Shown here in pieces: positions 36,843 through 46,391 of a stretch of 56,681 bases of DNA. The stretch lies in NCBI GenBank assembly GCA_946548895.1, contig CAMNQF010000017.1, forward strand, positions 1 to 56,681, written 5' to 3'. The notes under the pieces are model-generated. The model was not told the DNA's origin and ran no database searches. It was given only the letters and a program-made list of their open reading frames with translations. The stretch's first letter is position 1. The number at the start of each line of letters is the position of its first letter. Position numbers and translations under genes: made by a program. Origin of the DNA: an uncultured bacterium (lineage in GTDB: Bacteria > Bacillota > Clostridia > Oscillospirales > Oscillospiraceae).

Positions 36843-39407
36843 TTATGTTCCGCCGATGGCCTGCCGGATGTCCGCCTCCACCTGCCGGAGCTCAAACTCC
36901 AATTCAGCGGCGGACATACGCACCGCCCCGTGGCCCAAAATAATCATCTGTTCCAGGCCGTCGGAGGTGGCCACCCGCACCCGGTGCTCCCGGCGGTCCC
37001 GGGCCAGGGCGTAGGTGGTCTTTTCGATATACATATCCGCCGTCTCCGCCTCCTTGGTGTACACCACGAAGAGGTCCCCCAGCCGGTCCACGCTGCCCGG
37101 GTTCCCCTTCACCTTGTAGGCGTCGAACACCACGATGACCTTGCACCGCTTCCAGCCCTGGTAGTTGCGCAGCCGGTGGATCAGCCGCTCCCGGGCGCTG
37201 TCCAGGTCCTCCCGGCCCAGGGCCCGCAGGCCGTCCCAGGCGTGGATGATGTTGTAGCCGTCCACCAGCAGGTAGTCGTCCCCGTCCCGGGTTTTGAGCC
37301 CCTTCCAGGGTCTGGGCTTGGGCGGGGCGCTCTTCCGCACCGGGCGGAAAGCGTGGGGCTTCACCGGGCCATAGGCCCGCTCGAAGATGGCCTCCAGCTC
37401 TTTGTCCAGCGCCGCCCGGGACTCGTAGCTCATGGCCTCCCGGCGGGCGGGGGCGGCGTCCCCAGCGGTTTCCGCCCCGGCGGGCCGCCAGCCGCTGTCC
37501 AGGTGCATATGGTCCCGCACCTGGTCCCAGGGCACATTGAACCCCGCCCCGTGGGCGCAGAACACCGAGCCGGAGGGGTTGTCCACGTCCCGGTCCGGGT
37601 CGTAGCCCCGCTCCGCTATGACGGCCTGGGTATTGTGGCAGGGGCGGTAGCCCTCCACCTCGCAGGAAAACCGCCCCCGCCCCCCGGTGTAGGCCGCCAC
37701 CTCCGACCAGTAGCCCCCCGTCTCGGACACCGGGACGGCGCCGGCAATCACCGCCGTCTCCCCCAGGTCCTCCGGGGGGCCGAACTCCGCCCCCATGCGC
37801 TGGAGGTCAGTCATGGCCCGGCCCACGCAGCCTGTGGGCGCCTCCAGCCGGAAGGAGTACCAGGGCTCCAGCAGGACGCTCCCGGCGCACATCAGCCCCT
37901 GGCGCACCGCCCGGTAGGTGGCCTGGCGGAAGTCGCCCCCCTCGGTGTGCTTCAGATGGGCCCGGCCCGTCAGCAGGGTGATCTTCATGTCGGTGATGGG
38001 GGACCCGGTGAGCACCCCCAGGTGGGTCTTTTCCATCAAGTGGGTGAGGATGAGCCGCTGCCAGTGGCCGTCCAGCGCGTTCTGGTCGCAGGCGGTGTCC
38101 AGCACCAGCCCCGCCCCCCGCTCCAGGGGCTCCAATAGCAGGTGCACCTCCGCATAGTGGCGCAGGGGCTCGAAGTGGCCCACCCCCTCCGCCGGGGCGG
38201 CGATGGTCTCCAAATACACGATGCGGCCGGGGCCGAAAGCTGCCCGGACCCCGAACCGCCGCTCCAGCAGCCGGGACAGCACCTCCAGCTGCACCTCCCC
38301 CATGAGCCGCAGCTGGATCTCCCCCAATGTCTCGTTCCACTCCACCTGGAGCTGGGGGTCCTCCTCCTCCAGCTGGCGCAGCTGGCCCAGCAGGGTGTGG
38401 ACGTCCCCCCCTTCCGGGGGCAGCACCTGGCAGGCCAGCACCGGCTCCAGCTGGGGCCCCTCCCAGTCCTCCTCCAGGCCCAGGCCCTGGCCCGCCCGGG
38501 TGCGGCTCAGTCCGGTCGCGGCGCACACCGTCCCCGCCGGGGCCTCGTCCGCCGGGGTGAACTTCGCCCCGGAGTACAGCCGGAGCTGGGTGGCCTTCTC
38601 CTCCCAGCCCGGGCCCCTCACCACGTCCCGCACCCGCAGCGCGCCCCCGGTGACTTTCAGCCAGGTGAGCCGCTCCCCCTTGCCGTCCCGGCTGATTTTG
38701 AACACCCGGGCGGCAAAATCCGATCCCCAGTCCGGCTCCAGGGCAAAGCGGTCCAGGCCGTCCAGCAGGGCGTCCACCCCCTCCACCCGCAGCGCCGAGC
38801 CGAAGTAGCAGGGGAACAGCTTCCGCCCCACAATGAGGGCGGACAGGTCCCCGTCCTCCAGCGTCCCCGCCTCCAGATACCGCTCCATCAGCTCTTCGCC
38901 GCACAGCGCCGCCTGTTCCAGCACCTGCTCCCAATCCCCGGAAAAATCGGCGCAGCCGTCGGACAGCCGGGCGCGCAGCTGCGCCAGCAGCCGCTCCCGG
39001 TCCGTGCCCGGCTGGTCCATCTTATTGACGAACAGGAAGGTGGGCACACGGTGCCGCGCCAGCAGCCGCCACAGGGTTTCGGTGTGGCCCTGGACCCCGT
39101 CCGGCCCGCTGACCAACAGCACGGCGTAGTCCAGCACCTGCACCGCCCGCTCCATCTCGGCGGAAAAGTCCACGTGGCCGGGGGTGTCCAGCAGGGTGAG
39201 CTGGCTGTCCCCCCAGGTGAGCCGCGCCTGCTTGGAAAAAATGGTGATCCCCCGCTCCCGCTCCTGCTGGTCGGTGTCCAGGAAGGCGTCGCCGTGGTCC
39301 ACCCGGCCCAGGCGGCGCACCTCCCCGGCGCGGTACAGCACGGCCTCGGACAGGGTGGTTTTGCCCGAGTCCACGTGGGCCAGCATCCCGATGGTCAGCC
39401 GCTTCAT
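36843..39407 (-). CDS. Tet(M)-like translation GTPase fused to a Rae1/YacP-type NYN endoribonuclease
   Basis: An 854-aa two-part protein. Residues 1 to about 650 are an EF-G/Tet(M)-type ribosomal-protection GTPase: G1 AHVDSGKT (10-17), G2 RGITI, G3 Asp74-TPGH, G4 Asn128-KMD. Later domains read like Tet(M) (LLEPWYSFRLEAPTGCVGRAM; GGYWSEVAAYTGGRG; GSVFCAHGAGFNVPWDQV). After a basic Pro/Lys linker (about 655-705), residues 710-854 are a complete NYN domain of the Rae1/YacP family. It has LLVDGYNIIHAW (D716), VVFDAYKVKGN (D762), YTKEAETADMYIEK (D791) and VATSDGLEQ (D816) with GAVRMSAAELEFEL. Rae1 cuts mRNA in the ribosomal A site, the same site that Tet(M) enters, so a ribosome-targeted nuclease is plausible. 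ATG 39407 follows GAGGAGA by 7 nt; 46 nt after recG. Confidence 0.92.
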   Translation of the reverse strand: MKRLTIGMLAHVDSGKTTLSEAVLYRAGEVRRLGRVDHGDAFLDTDQQERERGITIFSKQARLTWGDSQLTLLDTPGHVDFSAEMERAVQVLDYAVLLVSGPDGVQGHTETLWRLLARHRVPTFLFVNKMDQPGTDRERLLAQLRARLSDGCADFSGDWEQVLEQAALCGEELMERYLEAGTLEDGDLSALIVGRKLFPCYFGSALRVEGVDALLDGLDRFALEPDWGSDFAARVFKISRDGKGERLTWLKVTGGALRVRDVVRGPGWEEKATQLRLYSGAKFTPADEAPAGTVCAATGLSRTRAGQGLGLEEDWEGPQLEPVLACQVLPPEGGDVHTLLGQLRQLEEEDPQLQVEWNETLGEIQLRLMGEVQLEVLSRLLERRFGVRAAFGPGRIVYLETIAAPAEGVGHFEPLRHYAEVHLLLEPLERGAGLVLDTACDQNALDGHWQRLILTHLMEKTHLGVLTGSPITDMKITLLTGRAHLKHTEGGDFRQATYRAVRQGLMCAGSVLLEPWYSFRLEAPTGCVGRAMTDLQRMGAEFGPPEDLGETAVIAGAVPVSETGGYWSEVAAYTGGRGRFSCEVEGYRPCHNTQAVIAERGYDPDRDVDNPSGSVFCAHGAGFNVPWDQVRDHMHLDSGWRPAGAETAGDAAPARREAMSYESRAALDKELEAIFERAYGPVKPHAFRPVRKSAPPKPRPWKGLKTRDGDDYLLVDGYNIIHAWDGLRALGREDLDSARERLIHRLRNYQGWKRCKVIVVFDAYKVKGNPGSVDRLGDLFVVYTKEAETADMYIEKTTYALARDRREHRVRVATSDGLEQMIILGHGAVRMSAAELEFELRQVEADIRQAIGGT

Positions 39408-39453
39408 CACACATTCTCCTCACGGCGGTCTCTCCGCCTGTTTGTAATACCGC

Positions 39454-41532
39454 TCAATGAAATAACTCCGCGTTTTCGTCAAACAGCTGCCGCACCCGCT
39501 TTTTCAGCAGGCGGTGGGCGGGCTTTTTCAGCTCCGGGTCGGCGGCGACCAGCTCCGCCGCCGCCGCCTGGGCCTCCTTCAGCAGCTCCATGTCGGCGGC
39601 AAAGTCGGCCACCTTCAGCTGCGGCAGGCCGTGCTGCCGCTTGCCGAAGAAGTCGCCGGGGCCCCGGAGCCGCAGGTCCTCCTCCGCGATCTGGAAGCCG
39701 TCGTTGGTGGCGCACAGGGCCCGCAGGCGCTCCCGGGCGGCCTCGCTGCGGCTGGACGTCATGAGGATGCACCAGCTCTGGTGCTTCCCCCGGCCCACCC
39801 GGCCCCGGAGCTGGTGGAGCTGGCTCAGGCCAAACCGCTCGGCGTTCTCAATAATCATGAGGGAGGCGTTGGGCACGTCCACCCCCACCTCGATGACGGT
39901 GGTGGACACCAGCACGTCCACCTCCCCCCGGTGAAAGGCGGCCATCACGTCCTCCTTCTCCTTGGGCTTCAGCCTGCCGTGGACAAGGCCCACCCGCAGG
40001 TCGGGGAACACCCGCTCCCGGAGCTCCCTGGCGTAGGCGGTGACGGCTTTCAAGTCCATGCCGGGGGCCTCCTCCCAGCCGCCGCCCCCGTTCTCCTCCA
40101 CCGCGGGGCACACGATATACACCTGCCGCCCCTCGCCCACCTGCTTGCGGACGTAGCCGTACATCCGCTGCCGCTTGTCCTCCCCCACCAGCCGGGTGGA
40201 CACCGGGGTGCGGCCGGGGGGCAGCTCGTCCATGATGGACACGTCCAGGTCGCCGTAAATGATGAGGGCCAGGGTCCGGGGGATGGGGGTGGCGGACATG
40301 ACCAGGACATGGGGCGGGGTTCCCTGTCCCTTCTCCGCCAGGGCGGACCGCTGGGCCACCCCGAAGCGGTGCTGCTCGTCGGCGATGACCATGCCCAGGT
40401 CACGGTACTCCACCCCCTGGGAGAACAGGGCGTGGGTGCCCACAAGGAGGTCGATCTCCCCCGCCGCCAGCGCCGCCAGCAGGGCCTTGCGCTCCTTCCC
40501 CTTCACCGACCCGGTGAGCAGGGCCGTCCGCACCCCGGCGGGGCCCAGCAGGGCCTCCATGGTCCGGGCGTGCTGCTCCGCCAACAGCTCGGTGGGGGCC
40601 ATCAGGGCGCACTGAACCCCGCTTTTCGCCGCCGTCCAGGCCCCGAAGGCGGCCACCGCCGTCTTGCCCGAGCCCACATCCCCCTGGACCAGCCGGTTCA
40701 TGGCCCGGCCGGACCGCAGGTCGGCGGCGATGCCGTCCATAGCCCGGCGCTGGGCCCCCGTGGGGGCGAAGGGCAGCAGGGCGGCGAACTCCTCCACATT
40801 CCCCGCCAGCACCCGGCCCGCGCTCTGATCCCGCCTGCCCTTCAGCTGGGCCAGGCCGCAGGTGAGCACAAACAGTTCCTCAAACACCAGCCGCCGCCGG
40901 GCCATGGCCAGCTCCTCAAAGGAGGCGGGCCAGTGGATGTTTTTCCGGGCGAACTGGGTCTGGCACAGCCGGTGATCCTTCCGCACCTGGGCGGGGAGCG
41001 CCTCGGGCAGGCCGTCCAGGCACCCGTCCACCGCCCGGCGGGTGAGCCCCGCCATCAGGTTGTTGGAAATGCCCGCCGTCAGGGGATACACCGGCAGGAT
41101 CACCCCCGTGTACCGGCCCGCCCCCTCCCGCTCGAAGGCGGGGTTGGTCATGAAAAGCTGGTTTCCCTGCCGCTCCACCGTGCCGTAAAACACGTAGCTG
41201 TCCCCCCGGCGGAGCACCTCCCGGATGTAGTCCTGATTAAAAAAGGTGATGGTCACCAGATCCGCGCCGTCCGCCGCCTTCACTTTCACCAGGGACAGCC
41301 CCCGGCGGATATAGCTCACCCGGGGCGTCTCCGCGATCATGGCGGTGACGCAGCAGGGCTGGCCCTCCGGCGCGTCCCGGAGGGCATGGCTCTCCCGCCG
41401 GTCCTCGTAGCGCTGGGGCAGGTGGTCTAGCGTGTCCCCCAGGGTGCGCAGGCCCAGTTTTTCCAGCCGTTTGGCCCGCTGGGGCCCCACCCCCGGCAGC
41501 TCAATCAGCGGGGTATCCCGCGTCAGCGGCAT
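39454..41532 (-). CDS. recG: ATP-dependent DNA helicase RecG
   Basis: Reverses and rescues stalled replication forks, 692 aa. N-terminal wedge domain with helix-hairpin motif LPGVGPQRAKRLEKLGL and an OB-fold around residues 60-160. The helicase core has Walker A GDVGSGKTAVAAFGAW, motif II IADEQHRFGVAQR (DEQH), motif III MSATPIPRTLAL, and motifs V/VI TTVIEVGVDVPNASLMII and QLRGRVGRGKHQSWCIL. The C-terminal TRG-type wedge helix follows. ATG 41532 fits AAGGTG 6 nt upstream; the longer open frame runs through the divergent promoter region. The Tet(M)-NYN gene follows after 46 nt, so the two may share a transcript. Divergent from the SpoIIQ-like gene. Confidence 0.96.
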   Translation of the reverse strand: MPLTRDTPLIELPGVGPQRAKRLEKLGLRTLGDTLDHLPQRYEDRRESHALRDAPEGQPCCVTAMIAETPRVSYIRRGLSLVKVKAADGADLVTITFFNQDYIREVLRRGDSYVFYGTVERQGNQLFMTNPAFEREGAGRYTGVILPVYPLTAGISNNLMAGLTRRAVDGCLDGLPEALPAQVRKDHRLCQTQFARKNIHWPASFEELAMARRRLVFEELFVLTCGLAQLKGRRDQSAGRVLAGNVEEFAALLPFAPTGAQRRAMDGIAADLRSGRAMNRLVQGDVGSGKTAVAAFGAWTAAKSGVQCALMAPTELLAEQHARTMEALLGPAGVRTALLTGSVKGKERKALLAALAAGEIDLLVGTHALFSQGVEYRDLGMVIADEQHRFGVAQRSALAEKGQGTPPHVLVMSATPIPRTLALIIYGDLDVSIMDELPPGRTPVSTRLVGEDKRQRMYGYVRKQVGEGRQVYIVCPAVEENGGGGWEEAPGMDLKAVTAYARELRERVFPDLRVGLVHGRLKPKEKEDVMAAFHRGEVDVLVSTTVIEVGVDVPNASLMIIENAERFGLSQLHQLRGRVGRGKHQSWCILMTSSRSEAARERLRALCATNDGFQIAEEDLRLRGPGDFFGKRQHGLPQLKVADFAADMELLKEAQAAAAELVAADPELKKPAHRLLKKRVRQLFDENAELFH

Positions 41533-41569
41533 CCCAGTCACCTTCTTCGCCTTTGGCAGTTTTTGATAT

Positions 41570-41599
41570 AGTTTACCACACCTTCCCCGTCGAAAACAA
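41570..41599 (-). promoter_or_regulatory. Promoter candidate of recG
   Basis: On the minus strand TTGTTT, 18-nt spacer, TAAACT, about 40 nt before the recG start. Confidence 0.55.
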
Positions 41600-41627
41600 T
41601 CCCCATTGGATTTTTCCCCTCCGGCTG

Positions 41628-41657
41628 GTATAAATTGTAACGCCCCCGTCCACAATA
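41628..41657 (+). promoter_or_regulatory. Forespore-type (sigma-F/G) promoter candidate of the SpoIIQ-like gene
   Basis: GTATA, 18-nt spacer, CACAATA, close to the sigma-G pattern (GHATR, CATnnTA). No sigma-A boxes are apparent in this position. It fits the forespore expression of SpoIIQ. Confidence 0.45.
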
Positions 41658-41674
41658 GGGCCGGAGGTGTTACT

Positions 41675-42448
41675 ATGAACAGCAAACGAACATGGATCGA
41701 AAAGCTAGGCGATTTCATCTCGGGAAAGGGTTTCTATCTTGTGGTACTCATCTGCGTGGCCGCTATCGCCCTGTCCGGCTACTACCTGGTGCAGGGGGTC
41801 CGGGGCGGCCTGGACAGCGCGCTGGACCAGCCGGTGTCCGGCACCGCCGCCATTCCGGGGCAGCCCTCCGCGGCCCCCACGCCCAAGCCGTCGGTGAGGC
41901 CGTCCGCCAAACCCACCGACCCCCCCACCGCCCACTCGGCCCAGACCAGCGCGCCCCCGGCCATCTCCGCCGCCCCCGCGCCCTCCGCCCAGCCCGCCGT
42001 CTCGGCCGCGCCCGTCCCCACCCCGGCCCCCGCCCCCCTGGTCTTTACATGGCCGGTGAAGGGCACGGTCATCGCCGGGTTCTCGGTGGAGGCCCTGGCC
42101 TATGACGAGACTATGGGCGACTGGCGCACCCACGGCGGGCTGGATATCTCCGCCGCCCTGGGCACCCAGGTGCTGGCCGCCGCCAACGGCACGGTGTCCG
42201 CCCTGTACCAGGACGACCTGATGGGCACTGTGGTGGAAATCGACCACGGCCAGGGCCTGGTAAGCCGGTACGCCAATCTGGCCGCCGTGCCCACCGTCCA
42301 AGTGGGGGACAGCGTGACCACCGGGGCAATCATCGGCTCCGTGGGGGAGACCGCCGCCGCCGAGAGCGGCCGTCCGCCCCATCTCCACTACGCCCTGCTC
42401 AAGGACGGGCAGGCCGTAGACCCCGCCGGGTATCTTCCTGAGCGCTGA
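41675..42448 (+). CDS. SpoIIQ-like LytM/M23 peptidase-domain membrane protein
   Basis: A 257-aa bitopic protein: short cytoplasmic start, one helix (about residues 18-40, GFYLVVLICVAAIALSGYYLV), a Pro/Ala/Ser-rich linker (to about 125) and a C-terminal LytM domain. The zinc ligands HxxxD (HGGLD) and HxH (PHLHY) are both intact, unlike B. subtilis SpoIIQ, which lost the first His, but like the clostridial versions. Linker composition and size suit SpoIIQ, which joins SpoIIIAH across the two spore membranes. A possible sigma-F/G promoter is upstream. GGAGG 8 nt before ATG 41675. A vegetative M23 murein hydrolase is the alternative. Confidence 0.8.
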   Translation: MNSKRTWIEKLGDFISGKGFYLVVLICVAAIALSGYYLVQGVRGGLDSALDQPVSGTAAIPGQPSAAPTPKPSVRPSAKPTDPPTAHSAQTSAPPAISAAPAPSAQPAVSAAPVPTPAPAPLVFTWPVKGTVIAGFSVEALAYDETMGDWRTHGGLDISAALGTQVLAAANGTVSALYQDDLMGTVVEIDHGQGLVSRYANLAAVPTVQVGDSVTTGAIIGSVGETAAAESGRPPHLHYALLKDGQAVDPAGYLPER

Positions 42449-42456
42449 ACCCGCCA

Positions 42457-42492
42457 AAAATCCCCGCCCAGCAGGCGCTGGACGGGGATTTT
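42457..42492. terminator. Bidirectional terminator between the SpoIIQ-like gene and clpB
   Basis: AAAATCCCCG ... CGGGGATTTT hairpin with an inner CAGC/GCTG stem, between convergent stop codons; A/T runs on both flanks. Confidence 0.9.
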
Positions 42493-42502
42493 CCTTTGCG
42501 GC

Positions 42503-45097
<2,595 letters not shown>

Positions 45098-45347
45098 GAT
45101 GGGATTCACTCCTTTTCGAGGAAGCGCGAAGCGTATTCACGCTGCGGATTGGACACGCGGCCGGGTCGCTTTCACTGCGGCTCAGGCAAAACCCGATCCC
45201 GCTTTGCGGGCTCTGGGCTTTTGCCATCGCTTCGCTCCAAGCTCCCCTGCGTGTCTATCCTCCGCGCTCCAATTCGCGCTCCAATCTGTCATTTCACCTT
45301 GTAGTATACCCCATCTTCCCTGGATTTCATGAACTGGGTGTAAACAA
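45098..45347 (-). other. clpB leader region with secondary structure
   Basis: About 250 bp between clpB and CIRCE, no gene. On the minus strand it carries a CCCGC/GCGGG hairpin and a -10-like TATACT at 45303-45308 whose -35 is poor. The stretch 45115-45245 has the look of a dispersed non-coding repeat (GC-rich, short inverted repeats), and a peptide frame in it (starting MAKAQSPQSGIGF) should not be taken as a gene. Confidence 0.45.
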
Positions 45348-45374
45348 TTAGCACTCTCTTTGTTAGAGTGCTAA
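45348..45374. promoter_or_regulatory. CIRCE element (HrcA operator)
   Basis: TTAGCACTC, a 9-bp spacer, GAGTGCTAA: both arms match the CIRCE consensus exactly. It lies upstream of clpB and abuts the stop codon of the amidotransferase gene without a single base between. Confidence 0.97.
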
Positions 45375-46016
45375 TCACCCGCACAGATCCAAAAAAATTC
45401 GGAACAGCGCGCCGCCGTCCACCGTATCCGGCCCGATCATCCGCTCCGGGTGAAACTGGACGGAGAGGATGGGCAGCGCCTCGTGCTCCACCGCCTCCAC
45501 CACCCCATCCTCCGCCCAGGCCGTGGCCCGCAGGCCCCGGCCCAGCGGCCCCAGGCCCTGGTGATGGCTGCTGTTCACCGGGAACACCGGGCCGTACAGC
45601 TGGTGGAGCAGGGTCCCCTTTTCCGCCTGAACCAGGTGGACCTGGTCCCCCTCCTCTTTTCGGTGAAAGGGGACCAGCCCGGGGCCCAGGTCCTGGATCA
45701 GCCCGCCCCCCAGCCACACGTTGACCACCTGATGTCCCCGGCAGACGGCCAGTACAGGCTTTCCCGCCCCGCAAAAGGCGTCCAGCAGGGCCAGCTCCGC
45801 CCTGTCCCGGGCCCGGTCGATCCCACGGGAGCCCCGGTTTTCCTGCCCGAACAGGGCGGGGTCCATGTCGCCCCCGCCGGCCAGGAGCAGCCCGTCATAG
45901 CCCAGGTCCGGGGCAGGGAGATACCGGGCGTCCCCCGCGCCCCCGGCGGCCGCCAGGGCGGCCAGGTAGTTGGCGGCATCCCCGCCGCCGGTGGAAATCA
46001 AAATTCTGGGGCTCAT
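45375..46016 (-). CDS. Class I glutamine amidotransferase (PuuD/peptidase C26-like)
   Basis: 213 aa, gamma-glutamyl-GABA hydrolase-like. Triad: nucleophile Cys in LAVCRGHQVVNV, His and Glu in SVQFHPERM; the oxyanion loop is in LLLAGGGDMDPALFGQ. PuuD-type enzymes hydrolyse gamma-glutamyl-GABA or related amides, but the family covers many substrates and no putrescine genes are here. The protein is shorter than typical PuuD (about 250 aa), as in many clostridial members. AAAGGAG lies 9 nt before the ATG; three 97-bp repeats fill its leader. Ends directly at the CIRCE element. Confidence 0.85.
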   Translation of the reverse strand: MSPRILISTGGGDAANYLAALAAAGGAGDARYLPAPDLGYDGLLLAGGGDMDPALFGQENRGSRGIDRARDRAELALLDAFCGAGKPVLAVCRGHQVVNVWLGGGLIQDLGPGLVPFHRKEEGDQVHLVQAEKGTLLHQLYGPVFPVNSSHHQGLGPLGRGLRATAWAEDGVVEAVEHEALPILSVQFHPERMIGPDTVDGGALFRIFLDLCG

Positions 46017-46045
46017 TCGGCATTTCTCCTTTAGATTTGTGCCCG

Positions 46046-46320
46046 CTGACCGCTCCCGCCCCGTGGCCGTCGGGATACGGGATGTTATGCGGCACCGCGG
46101 TGACGGTTTAAAGCTCTTTTTGCCTGCTTTTGATCCGCGGCCACTGACCGCCCCATCTCGTTGCCGTCGGAATACGGGATGTTATGCGGCACCGCGGTGG
46201 CGGTTTAAAGCTCTTTTTGCCTGCTTTTGATCCGCGGCCACTGACCGCCCCATTTCGTTGCCGTCGGAATACGGGATGTTATGCGGCACCGCGGTGGCGG
46301 TTTAAAGCTCTTTTTGCCTA
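46046..46320. repeat. Three tandem copies of a 97-bp repeat
   Basis: Copies start at 46046, 46144 and 46241 (CTGACCGC); the first has one extra base and more changes, and the third is cut after about 80 bp. Each unit contains TACGGGATGTTATGCGGC and the palindrome CACCGCGGTG, with T-rich CTCTTTTTGCCT at the end. On the minus strand each unit reads TTTAAA, 17 bp including the palindrome, CATAAC, a weak promoter-like layout. It lies between the flippase 3' end and the amidotransferase start. Confidence 0.9.
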
Positions 46321-46391
46321 CTTTTTCTCTCGAGAAAAAGTAGGGCGAGAAAAAGTGGGGTGGGAAAAAGTAGGGTGGGAAAAAGTGATCC
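46318..46391. repeat. 15-bp minisatellite with terminal palindrome in the flippase 3' end
   Basis: Four 15-bp units of the form G(A/G)GAAAAAGTRGGGY start at 46332, 46347, 46362 and 46377. Units are in phase with the codons of the flippase gene and give the peptide repeat TFSHP/TFSRP. The stretch ends in a 12-bp palindrome (CTACTTTTTCTC / GAGAAAAAGTAG) at 46318-46343 which contains the stop codon. Confidence 0.85.

Noticed and set aside
36843-39407. Acquired tetracycline-resistance gene
   Set aside because: The GTPase part is only Tet(M)-like, the gene has the base composition of its neighbours, follows recG closely, has no mobile-element flanks and carries an added nuclease domain; resistance is not supported by the sequence.
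46046-46391. Tandem repeats considered as a CRISPR array
   Set aside because: The 97-bp units are directly adjoining without spacers of unique sequence, there are only three of them, and no cas gene is in the window.
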